DNA of 64,000 nucleotides from VAYN01 sp964540905 (lineage in GTDB: Bacteria > Actinomycetota > Thermoleophilia > Solirubrobacterales > 70-9). A model generated the notes under the pieces. The model ran no database searches. It was not told where the DNA came from and saw only the letters and a list, made by a program, of their open reading frames with translations. This document shows, one piece after another, positions 50,024-57,248 of the stretch; position 1 is the stretch's first letter; every line of letters begins with the position of its first letter. Location: contig CAZIOS010000009.1 of assembly GCA_964540905.1 (NCBI GenBank), forward strand, positions 20,971 to 84,970, in the 5' to 3' direction. Both the position numbers and the translations under genes were made by a program.

Positions 50024-50064
50024 AGCCTACACGATATTGAGAATAGTTCTCTTTTAGAGAGAAC
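50024..50064 (-). promoter_or_regulatory. znuA promoter with candidate Zur operator
   Basis: The -10 hexamer TAGGCT (50024-50029 on the complement) is followed upstream by a perfect dyad gagaa-tag-ttctc (50039-50051), and an overlapping dyad gttctc...gagaac (50046-50064). The first dyad resembles the TGaaAat/attTTCA-type Zur boxes of actinobacteria in size and AT-rich core and covers the -35 region, so bound repressor would block transcription. Confidence 0.6.
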
Positions 50065-50179
50065 AAGCGGGTTTCCGTGGCCACTCATGATTACTCTGAT
50101 CTAAGTGATCATTTTTAACGTAACCGAACGGCGAGAGAGCCCCGTGAGGGACCGTTCCCCAACCGCCGAAGGAGTCATC

Positions 50180-50770
50180 GTGAAGAGAGAGCCTTCAGAT
50201 TCGATCGACCCGCGACTGGTCAGGGCGCTCGGACACCCCCTGCGCGCCCGGATCCTCGAGATCCTGACCGAGCGCAGCGCCAGCCCCACCTGGCTCTCGG
50301 ACCACCTTGAAAAGCCGCTCAGCCACATCGCTTACCACACCCGCACGCTCGACGAATGCGACTGTCTCGACCTCGTCGACACCAGTCGCCGCCGCGGCGC
50401 CACCGAGCACTTCTACAAGGCCAGGCCCGGCTCGTTCATCGGCGGCCGCGGCTGGCGCAAGGTGCCGCGCTCGGTCCGCGGCGGCGTCGTCGGCGCCGCC
50501 CTGCAGACCTTCATGGACCGGGCGGTGTCGGCGCTGGAGGCCGGGACGATCGACCGCCGCGAGGAGAGCGTCGTCGGCTGGATGCCACTCCACCTCGACC
50601 GGCGCGGCTGGGAGGAGGTGACGGCGATCGTCGAGGAGGCGACAGACGAGGTGCTGGTAGCGGAGAAGAAGAGCAGGGCCCGCCTCGCCAGGGCCAAGGG
50701 CAAGAAGGAGTCGATCTGCGCGATCGTCGCCGGCGCCGCCTTCGAGACCGGCGACTCGCGGGCCGCCTAG
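50180..50770 (+). CDS. ArsR-like winged-helix transcriptional regulator
   Basis: A 196-residue protein with an N-terminal winged HTH (about 12-85): IDPRLVRALGHPLRARILEILTE, SPTWLSDHLEKPLSHIAYHTRTLDE and a beta wing RRGATEHFYKA. The remaining ~110 residues are a helical domain found in related actinobacterial regulators; ligand unknown. GTG 50180 is supported by GGAG 5 bases upstream; an upstream in-frame GTG at 50105 would add 25 residues. Divergent from the zinc operon but with no sign of metal-binding Cys. Confidence 0.82.
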   Translation: MKREPSDSIDPRLVRALGHPLRARILEILTERSASPTWLSDHLEKPLSHIAYHTRTLDECDCLDLVDTSRRRGATEHFYKARPGSFIGGRGWRKVPRSVRGGVVGAALQTFMDRAVSALEAGTIDRREESVVGWMPLHLDRRGWEEVTAIVEEATDEVLVAEKKSRARLARAKGKKESICAIVAGAAFETGDSRAA

Positions 50771-50836
50771 CGAAACTCGCAGCGCGAGTCCCCAAACGGG
50801 TTTGCGGACGTGTGGAAATTAACTACCGGTTTCACG

Positions 50837-50866
50837 GGGAGGCCACCGCATCCGCCTTGGCCTCCC
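50837..50866 (+). terminator. Hairpin downstream of the winged-helix regulator
   Basis: Perfect 9-bp stem gggaggcca/tggcctccc (50837-50845 with 50858-50866), 12-base loop, followed by ttat. A smaller stem actcgc-agc-gcgagt lies at 50775-50789, just after the stop codon. One or both probably end the regulator transcript before the low-GC island. Confidence 0.5.
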
Positions 50867-50920
50867 TTATGCTGATCAGACGGCCTCAAGGACTCAGGGG
50901 GTCCTGCCGAGGAGAAAATC

Positions 50921-51220
50921 ATGCCCGAGCAGAATGAGCCAGAAATCGCGTGGGTTGGCGCCGAGGATCTTCCTGTTCAGTTCGCGAATATCTTCTCCGC
51001 CGTCATCGGCGAACAGGCCATTTTTCTGAATTTAGGCTCACTTGTTCCCCCAACCGTAGAATCTGAGGAGCAGCTTGCCGCCTTCCGCTTTCTCTCTGTC
51101 AAGCCGATCGCCCGGGTCGCGCTGACGCCGGGAAACCTTGACGGCTTGATTCTTACGCTAGAAAATGCTCGCAGAGAATTTGAGGATTTCAAACGCAGAC
51201 TGAGCGAAGAAGAACCATGA
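50921..51220 (+). CDS. DUF3467-like small protein
   Basis: 99 residues. The pattern VQFANIFSAVIGEQAIFLNLG, then PIARVALTPGNLDGLILTLENARREFE, matches the beta-strand and helix layout of DUF3467 proteins (ANxxxVSxSxxEFxLDFG... ARVxMSPxxAKxLxxxLxxNIxxYE). Function unknown. Codon use is markedly more AT-ending than in core genes. A GAGGAG site lies ahead of the ATG. The stop overlaps the next gene's ATG, tying it to the toxin-antitoxin-like pair. Confidence 0.6.
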   Translation: MPEQNEPEIAWVGAEDLPVQFANIFSAVIGEQAIFLNLGSLVPPTVESEEQLAAFRFLSVKPIARVALTPGNLDGLILTLENARREFEDFKRRLSEEEP

Positions 51221-51486
51221 CGATGAAAGCATTTATGGAGAGAGAAACGATTTTCAAGGGCACGGCCGTGACGAGCCGCCGCGAGCGGGGGCACTCCGGC
51301 ATTGCTTCCAACCGCAGTACCGACGCTCCCCGGCAGGTTCCATGGTTCATCCCTGCCGATCAGGTCTACTATTGGTCGCGTCAGTGGCAGCGGGACGAGG
51401 CCGAGTCCCTTGCCAATCTCAAGGCTGGTCGAGCCAAGACCTTTGACAACCCGACCGACGCGGTTCGGTACCTGCTCGACGACTAA
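51217..51486 (+). CDS. Putative antitoxin
   Basis: 89 residues, not strongly matching a named family. The N-terminal half is basic and probably disordered. The C-terminal half (FIPADQVYYWSRQWQRDEAESLANLKAGRAKTF, ending DAVRYLLDD; about 44-89) resembles the toxin-wrapping segments that follow RelB/AbrB-like antitoxins, where a Trp-x-x-GE/DE helix leads to a short GRA loop. It sits directly before a RelE-like gene (stop 51486, next ATG 51487). The call rests mainly on this pairing and size. Confidence 0.5.
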   Translation: MTMKAFMERETIFKGTAVTSRRERGHSGIASNRSTDAPRQVPWFIPADQVYYWSRQWQRDEAESLANLKAGRAKTFDNPTDAVRYLLDD

Positions 51487-51753
51487 ATGCCGCCTCTCCG
51501 CATCGACCCTTCCTTCAAGAAGCGGTTTCAGAAGAAGGAGGCGGACCTACAGGCGGCAATCATGGAGACCGTTGCTCGGCTCGGCGAGAACCCTCGCCAT
51601 CCGAGCCTCCAAACTCATCCCGTCCAAGGGACGAAGAATCCGAAGGTTTTTGAGGCGTACGTTGATATGAAAAACCGCGTCACCTGGCACTGGGAAGACG
51701 GAACCATCGTGCTACGCAGCCATTGCAATCACGAGATTCTGAAGCGCCCCTAG
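51487..51753 (+). CDS. RelE/YoeB-like mRNA-interferase toxin (putative)
   Basis: 88 residues with the RelE-fold order: an N-terminal basic helix (SFKKRFQKKEADLQAAI), then LGENPRHPSLQTHPVQG, KVFEAYVDMKNRVTWHWEDG and IVLRSHCNHEIL. The hPSLxTHxxxG and HxxHE/D-like end are common in RelE/HigB-type toxins that cut mRNA on the ribosome. Starts one base after the upstream gene's stop. Lower GC content than its surroundings suggests the module was acquired. Confidence 0.65.
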   Translation: MPPLRIDPSFKKRFQKKEADLQAAIMETVARLGENPRHPSLQTHPVQGTKNPKVFEAYVDMKNRVTWHWEDGTIVLRSHCNHEILKRP

Positions 51754-51763
51754 GAGCCGCCGG

Positions 51764-53422
51764 CTACTCCCACTCGATCGTCGCCGGCGGCTTCGAGGAG
51801 ATGTCGAGGGCGACGCGGTTGACGTCGCGGATCTCGTTGATGATCCGGTTGGAGACGCGCTCCAGCAGGTCGTAGGGCAGCCGCGCCCAGTCGGCGGTCA
51901 TCGCGTCGTCGGAGGTGACGGCGCGGATCACGATCGGGTAGGCGTAGGTGCGGCCGTCCCCCTGGACGCCGACCGAGCGCACGACCGGCAGCACGCAGAA
52001 CGACTGCCAGAGCTGGCGGTAGAGCTCGGCGGCGCGGATCTCCTCCTGCAGGATCGCGTCGGCGGCGCGGAGGATGTCGAGCCGCTCTTTGTTGACCTCG
52101 CCGCCGACGATCCGGATCCCCAGGCCGGGGCCCGGGAAGGGCTGGCGCCAGACCATCCGCTCCGGCAGGCCGAGCTCGGCGCCGACCGCCCGGACCTCGT
52201 CCTTGAACAGCATCCGCAGCGGCTCGACCAGCTCGAACTCGAGGTCCTCGGGCAGGCCGCCGACGTTGTGGTGGGACTTGATCGTCGCCGCGTGGTCGGA
52301 GCCACCGGACTCGATCACGTCGGAGTAGAGCGTGCCCTGGACCAGGTAGGCGGCGTCGTCGAGCTTGGCCGCCTCCTCCTCGAAGACGCGGATGAACTCG
52401 GCGCCGATGATCTTGCGCTTGGCCTCGGGGTCCTCGACCCCGGCCAGCTTGGCGAGGAAGCGCTCTTCGGCGTCGACGTGGACAAGCGGGATGTCGAACT
52501 GGCTGAAGGTCTCGACCACCTGCTCGGCCTCGTTCAGCCGCATCAGGCCGTGGTCGACGAAGACGCAGGTCAGCTGCTCGCCGACCGCCTTATGGACGAG
52601 CAGCGCCGCGACCGAGGAGTCGACGCCGCCGGAGAGGCCGCAGATCACCCGCCCTTCCCCCACCTGGGCCTGGATCTTCCCCACCTGCTCGGCGATCACC
52701 GACTGCGGCGACCACTGCTGCTCGCAGCCGGCGACGTCGCGCAGGAAGCGGGTCAGGATCTCGGTCCCGTAAGGGGTGTGGACGACCTCGGGGTGGAACT
52801 GGATCCCGTAGAGGCCGCGATCGGGCATCTCGCAGGCAGCGACCGGCGAGCTCGGACTGGAGGCCAGCGCCGTGAACCCCACTGGGGCCTCGAAAACCGC
52901 ATCCCGATGGCTCATCCAGCAGCTCTGCTCGGCCGGCAGCCCGCCCAGCAGACGGCCGCCGTCGCCCCGCAGCACCAGATCGGTGCGCCCGAACTCCCCC
53001 GCCTCCGCCGACTCGACCTTCCCCCCCAGCGCCAGCACCATCGCCTGCATCCCGTAACAGATCCCCAGCATCGGGATCTCCAGATCGAGCAGCTGCGTCG
53101 GAAACTCCGGCGCCCCTGGCTCATAGACCGAGGCCGGTCCGCCAGAGAGGATCAGCGCCTTCGGCGAGCGCTCGCGAATCTTCTCCACCGGCATCGTCGA
53201 CGGCAGCAGCTCGGCGAACACCCCGCATTCGCGAATCCGCCTCGCGATCAGCTGCGAGTACTGCCCTCCGAAATCAAGGACCAGGACCTCCTCCAGCGCT
53301 CCTCCGGCGGGTGGCACTGTAGGGGGGCCCATCTCCGAGGAAGCTTTAGCTACCGGAGGAGATGGGGGGTCCCCTGCAGTGACAGAACCCGCCGGCCGGA
53401 GCGCGTCGAGGCCCTCAGTCAT
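51764..53422 (-). CDS. guaA: GMP synthase (glutamine-hydrolysing)
   Basis: Amidates XMP to GMP. GATase domain: VLVLDFGGQYSQLIARRIREC from about residue 45, nucleophile Cys in MLGICYGMQAM, QFHPEVVHT. The ATP-PPase domain has GLSGGVDSSVAALLVHKA near 263; the C-terminus ends KPPATIEWE. From ATG 53422, which overlaps the guaB3 stop, it has 552 residues, about 35 more than usual, the extra stretch having odd codons and a hairpin. ATG 53332 (522 residues) or GTG 53317 (517) would give a normal length. The start is therefore uncertain; the enzyme is not. Confidence 0.93.
   Translation of the reverse strand: MTEGLDALRPAGSVTAGDPPSPPVAKASSEMGPPTVPPAGGALEEVLVLDFGGQYSQLIARRIRECGVFAELLPSTMPVEKIRERSPKALILSGGPASVYEPGAPEFPTQLLDLEIPMLGICYGMQAMVLALGGKVESAEAGEFGRTDLVLRGDGGRLLGGLPAEQSCWMSHRDAVFEAPVGFTALASSPSSPVAACEMPDRGLYGIQFHPEVVHTPYGTEILTRFLRDVAGCEQQWSPQSVIAEQVGKIQAQVGEGRVICGLSGGVDSSVAALLVHKAVGEQLTCVFVDHGLMRLNEAEQVVETFSQFDIPLVHVDAEERFLAKLAGVEDPEAKRKIIGAEFIRVFEEEAAKLDDAAYLVQGTLYSDVIESGGSDHAATIKSHHNVGGLPEDLEFELVEPLRMLFKDEVRAVGAELGLPERMVWRQPFPGPGLGIRIVGGEVNKERLDILRAADAILQEEIRAAELYRQLWQSFCVLPVVRSVGVQGDGRTYAYPIVIRAVTSDDAMTADWARLPYDLLERVSNRIINEIRDVNRVALDISSKPPATIEWE
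53328..53366 (-). promoter_or_regulatory. Hairpin at the 5' end of guaA
   Basis: Perfect 9-bp arms cccatctcc (53328-53336) and ggagatggg (53358-53366) flank a 21-base loop containing the only AT-rich codons of the area. On the minus strand it ends 11 bases before GTG 53317 and covers ATG 53332. It could control translation of guaA if translation starts there, or be an inserted palindromic element if the long frame is translated. Confidence 0.45.
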
Positions 53423-54620
53423 CCGATACGGCTACTCCCGCCGATACGGCGGCACGGCCATTCGACCCCATGCCGACATGCTGCTCTTTCTGCAGCTTCT
53501 TGCCCTCGCTCATCAGCGCCGGCGCGACCATCACCTCGGCCCGCTGGAAGGAGCGGATGTCCTCGTAGCCGCAGGTGGCCATCGAGGTTTTCAGCGCCCC
53601 CATCAGGTTGAAGGTGCCGTCGTTCTCCTGCGCGGGGCCGAGCACGATCTCCTCCATCGTCCCGTCCTGCTTGGTCGAGACCCGGGTGCCGCGCGGCAGC
53701 GAAGGATGGAAGGTCGCCATCCCCCAGTGGAAGCCGCGACCCGGGGCCTCCTTGGCGCGGGCCAGGGGCGAGCCGACCATCACCGCGTCGGCGCCGCAGG
53801 CGATCGCCTTGGAGACATCGCCGCCGGTGCGCATGCCGCCGTCGGCGATCACGTTGACGTACTCGCCGGTCTCCAGCATGTGCTGGGCGCGAGCGGCGGC
53901 GACGTCGGCGATCGCCGTCGCCTGCGGGACGCCGATCCCGAGCACGCCGCGGGTCGTGCAGGCGGCGCCGGGGCCAACGCCGACCAGGACCCCGACGGCG
54001 CCGGTCCGCATCAGGTGCAGGCCGGTCGAGTAGGAGGCACAGCCGCCGACCACGGTCGGCACCGGCACCTCGGAGATGAACTCCTTCAGGTTCAGCGGCT
54101 CGACCGTGGTCGAGACGTGTTCGGCCGAGATCACCGTCCCCTGGATGACCAGGATGTCCAGCCCCGCCTCGACCGCCACCTCGTAGTGCTCGCGCACCTT
54201 CTGCGGGGTCAGCGAGCCGCAGGCGACGGCGCCGCGGGCCTTGATCTCGGCGACGCGCTGGCCGATCAGCTCGGCCTTGACCGGCTCGGCGTAGATCTCC
54301 TGCATCAGCCGGGTGGCAACGTGGGTCGGCGCCGCGGCGATCTGCTCGAGCCGCTCCTCGGCGTCCTCGAAGCGGGCCCAGATCCCCTCCAGGTTGAGTA
54401 CCCCGAGGCCGCCGAGCTCGTTGACCAGGACGGCGGTGTCGGGGCTGACCACGCCGTCCATCGCCGAGGCGACCAGCGGCAGGTCGAAGCGGTATGGACC
54501 GAGGGTCCAGCTGATGTCTATGTCGTCGGGATCGCGGGTGCGACGCGACGGAACGATCGCGATGTCGTCGAATCCGTAAGCGCGCCGCCCTTTCTTGCCA
54601 CGGCCGATTTCAATTTCCAA
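53415..54620 (-). CDS. guaB3: GuaB3-family IMP dehydrogenase-related protein
   Basis: A 401-residue TIM-barrel protein without CBS domains, as in the GuaB3 family. Start EIEIGRGKKGRRAYGFDDI is the family signature. Active-site loop Cys appears in GVGPGAACTTRGVLGIG, and the substrate-phosphate region is IADGGMRTGGDV. GuaB3 is an IMP dehydrogenase paralogue of actinobacteria and cyanobacteria; activity varies. Start TTG 54620 is fixed by a strong GGAGG six bases upstream (54627-54631, complement). guaA follows with an 8-base overlap, which supports a GMP-branch role. Confidence 0.92.
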   Translation of the reverse strand: MEIEIGRGKKGRRAYGFDDIAIVPSRRTRDPDDIDISWTLGPYRFDLPLVASAMDGVVSPDTAVLVNELGGLGVLNLEGIWARFEDAEERLEQIAAAPTHVATRLMQEIYAEPVKAELIGQRVAEIKARGAVACGSLTPQKVREHYEVAVEAGLDILVIQGTVISAEHVSTTVEPLNLKEFISEVPVPTVVGGCASYSTGLHLMRTGAVGVLVGVGPGAACTTRGVLGIGVPQATAIADVAAARAQHMLETGEYVNVIADGGMRTGGDVSKAIACGADAVMVGSPLARAKEAPGRGFHWGMATFHPSLPRGTRVSTKQDGTMEEIVLGPAQENDGTFNLMGALKTSMATCGYEDIRSFQRAEVMVAPALMSEGKKLQKEQHVGMGSNGRAAVSAGVAVSDD

Positions 54621-54655
54621 GTGAGTCCTCCAAGGGCTGGCGTTGAACAGCCAGC

Positions 54656-55612
54656 CTACACTTCGGCGGGGACCTCCAGGTCGTGCACCGCGACCTCGCC
54701 GAGCAGGCGCTCGACCTGGTTGCGGTCGACGACGCCGGCGCCGAAGTGCTGGGTCGACTCGGCGCCGCAGGCGACGCCGTAAGCGAGGCATTCCTCGGGC
54801 GAGCGCGACTCGTAGCGAGCGGCGACATAGCCGGCCAGGAAGGCGTCGCCGGAGCCGACCGTGGAGACCGCCTCAAGCGGTTCGGTGTGGACCTCGAGCA
54901 GGCGCCGCTCGGCGTTCTCGCCGACCGCCGCCACGCAGCCTTCCGGCCGCGTGATCGCGGCCTCGGCGGCGCCGAGGCGGACCAGCTCCTCGAGCCCCTG
55001 GGCGAGGTCGCCGCGATCGGCGAACTCCTGGCCGACCAGCTCCTCGGCCTCGCGCTCGTTCGGGGTCACCATCGAGGCGCCGGCGCGGACGCCCTCCAGC
55101 ATCGCCTCGCCCTCGGCGTCGAGCACGACCGGGACGCCGCGGCGGCCGAGGTCGGCAACCAATTTCGCGTAGAGGTCGTCGCCGGCCCCGGGCGGCAGCG
55201 AGCCCGCCAGGACGCAGATCTTGGCGCCGCTGGCGAGGTAGCCGATCCGCTCGAAGAGCCGCTTCACCTCCTCCGGGCTGACCGCGGGCCCGCGCTCGTT
55301 GATCTCGGTCTGCTCGCCGGAGGTGGGGTCGATCACGGCGAGGTTGATCCGGGTCTCGGCGGCGATCCGGGTGAAGTCGGTCAGCACCGACTCCTCGTGC
55401 AGCTGTTCGAGCACTCGCGACCCGGTCGGCCCGCCGACGAAGCCGGCGGCGATCACCGGCCGTCCGAGCAGGCTGAGGGCGCGGGCGACGTTGATGCCCT
55501 TGCCGCCGGCGACGGTGCGGCTCTCGACCGCGCGGTGGCGGCGGCCGAGGCGAAAGTTGGGGACGGCGACGGTGCGGTCGACCGCCGCGTTGAGCGTGAC
55601 GGTGAGGATCAC
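54656..55612 (-). CDS. PfkB-family sugar kinase (1-phosphofructokinase/tagatose-6-P kinase-like)
   Basis: A 318-residue ribokinase-fold enzyme. MILTVTLNAAVDRTVAVPNF is the typical FruK/LacC opening; the first PfkB signature is GGKGINVARALSLLG (about 36-50), the second is VSTVGSGDAFLAGYVA with the catalytic Asp (near 258). It phosphorylates a sugar phosphate such as fructose-1-P or tagatose-6-P; there is no PTS or aldolase gene nearby to decide. The GTG start begins 7 bases after the carboxypeptidase stop. Confidence 0.88.
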   Translation of the reverse strand: MILTVTLNAAVDRTVAVPNFRLGRRHRAVESRTVAGGKGINVARALSLLGRPVIAAGFVGGPTGSRVLEQLHEESVLTDFTRIAAETRINLAVIDPTSGEQTEINERGPAVSPEEVKRLFERIGYLASGAKICVLAGSLPPGAGDDLYAKLVADLGRRGVPVVLDAEGEAMLEGVRAGASMVTPNEREAEELVGQEFADRGDLAQGLEELVRLGAAEAAITRPEGCVAAVGENAERRLLEVHTEPLEAVSTVGSGDAFLAGYVAARYESRSPEECLAYGVACGAESTQHFGAGVVDRNQVERLLGEVAVHDLEVPAEV

Positions 55613-55619
55613 TTCGCGT

Positions 55620-56900
55620 TCACCCGGCTTTCCGCTCCCGTTGGTCGTTTCGGCGCCGCCTGCGGCGGTACAGCGCCACCCCGCAAATGAGTATCACGAA
55701 CGCCGCCACCAGGATAGGGATCCAGTGTTCGCCGAGAAAGCCGCGGGCGCGGTCGAAGGCGCTCGCCCGCGGGATCGAGCGTCCCGCCCGCAGCGGCACC
55801 GTCGCCACCGAGGCGCCATCGACGAGGACCGTCGCCCGCCCCAGCGCGGCGCCGCGGCGGATCGGCCCCTCGACCCGCCCCGGCGCCCTCACCTCCACTT
55901 CCAGGTGCTGGCCGCGACGCAGGCCGACGGCGACGCCGCGGGCGGCCCGCAGCGGCAGCTCGCCGCCGGAGTAGCGGATCGAGGGATCGGCGAGATCCTG
56001 GCCGGCGTGGATCGGGCGCCGGTGGCGGTACTGGCGGAAGCCGTACTCGAGCAGGTCGAGGTTGTCGGAGAAGCGGTCTTCGTCGCTGGGGGCGCCGATC
56101 GCGACCGAGATCAGTTCGACCCCGCGGCGGCGGCCGGAGCCGACCAGGACGTACTCGGCGCCGAAGGTGTGGCCGGTCTTGACCCCGGTCACCCAGGGCG
56201 CCATTTCCAGCAGCTCGTTGATCGTGTGGATCCGCCGCGGTGGCCGCACGCTGCGCAGCTCGGCTTCGCGCGAGTCGGCGATCTTGGCGAAGGCGGGGAT
56301 GCGCAGCAGGTGCTGGGTCAGCGTCGCCAGGTCGGCGGCGCTGGAGAAGTTGCCGCGCTGGTCGAGCCCGACCGGGTTGGCGTAGTGGGTGTCGGCGAGG
56401 CCGAGCGCCGCCGCTCGCTGGTTCATCTGCCGCACGAAGCGCGCCTGGGTGCCGGCGGCGGCGATCGCCAGCGCGTGGGCGGCGTCGTTGCCGCTGCGCA
56501 GGACCAACCCGTAGAGCAGGTCGCGCACGCTGATCCGCTCCCCCGCCCGCAGCCCCATCAGCGACTCGCCGTATTCGGGGTCGCGGTAGGGGGCGGCGTG
56601 GACGATCCGGTCGAGCGGCAGCTCGTGCAGGACCACCCAGGCGGTCATCAGCTTCGTCGTGCTGGCGATCGGCAGGTGCCGGGCGGCGGCGTGGGAGACC
56701 AGCACTTCGCCCGTGCGGGCGTCGATCAGGGTCCAGGCGCGGGCCTCGATCGCCGGACCGCGCTGGTGCGCGGGCTGCGGTTGCGCCCCTGGCGTCGGCG
56801 TCGGGGGCGCGCCGGCGGTGGCTGTGGCGGTGGCGCCGAAGCAGAGCGCCGCGACCAGCAGCACCGCGGCGGCGGCGGCGCGGCGGCCGGCCGGCCTCAT
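55620..56900 (-). CDS. D-alanyl-D-alanine carboxypeptidase (PBP5/DacF-like)
   Basis: A 426-residue exported penicillin-binding protein trimming peptidoglycan stem peptides. Signal peptide about 1-30, then the S11 domain with Ser80-Thr-Thr-Lys83 (IASTTKLMTA), Ser136-Gly-Asn (LRSGNDAAHA) and Lys241-Thr-Gly (GVKTGHTF). A beta-rich C-terminal domain (about 310-380) and a final transmembrane helix (about 390-410) with a basic tail (YRRRRRR) anchor it. It overlaps the LysM gene by 4 bases, coupling two wall proteins. Confidence 0.93.
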   Translation of the reverse strand: MRPAGRRAAAAAVLLVAALCFGATATATAGAPPTPTPGAQPQPAHQRGPAIEARAWTLIDARTGEVLVSHAAARHLPIASTTKLMTAWVVLHELPLDRIVHAAPYRDPEYGESLMGLRAGERISVRDLLYGLVLRSGNDAAHALAIAAAGTQARFVRQMNQRAAALGLADTHYANPVGLDQRGNFSSAADLATLTQHLLRIPAFAKIADSREAELRSVRPPRRIHTINELLEMAPWVTGVKTGHTFGAEYVLVGSGRRRGVELISVAIGAPSDEDRFSDNLDLLEYGFRQYRHRRPIHAGQDLADPSIRYSGGELPLRAARGVAVGLRRGQHLEVEVRAPGRVEGPIRRGAALGRATVLVDGASVATVPLRAGRSIPRASAFDRARGFLGEHWIPILVAAFVILICGVALYRRRRRRNDQRERKAG

Positions 56901-57211
56901 CGCAGCTTCAGCTTCTCGCCGGCGATCAGGATCTGGGGATCGATTTCGGGATTCAGCACTTCGATTTCGTGGACCGGCACCCCGGTCTGGTGCGAGATCG
57001 AGATCAGCGTGTCGCCGCTCTTGACTTCGTAGGTCGCCGCATCGGTTCGGTGCCGGTCCTTCGTGCCATGGCGATGCCCACCGAACTGAGTCTGCGAGGA
57101 GGAGCCGGAGCCGCCGACGGCGCCGGCGATGACGACGATCAGGATCACCACCGCACCGGCGAGAGCGAGGACGGCGAGGATGCGGGCGATGGCGCTGGTG
57201 CGTTTTTCCAT
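56897..57211 (-). CDS. Membrane-anchored LysM-domain protein
   Basis: A 104-residue protein: short basic N-terminus, one helix (about 9-34, ARILAVLALAGAVVILIVVI), a Ser/Gly/His linker and a single LysM motif at the C-terminus (TYEVKSGDTLISISHQTG...NPEIDPQILIAGEKLKL, about 60-103). LysM binds peptidoglycan glycan chains. It is coupled to the D,D-carboxypeptidase gene, so it may position or accompany that enzyme at the wall. Confidence 0.92.
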   Translation of the reverse strand: MEKRTSAIARILAVLALAGAVVILIVVIAGAVGGSGSSSQTQFGGHRHGTKDRHRTDAATYEVKSGDTLISISHQTGVPVHEIEVLNPEIDPQILIAGEKLKLR

Positions 57212-57248
57212 GAGCCGGGGCGCTGATCGTAAACCGCTCAGGCAGCGG

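Noticed and set aside
51764..53422. Purine riboswitch before guaA
   Set aside because: The hairpin region is too short and lacks the three-way-junction consensus; only a simple stem-loop is visible.
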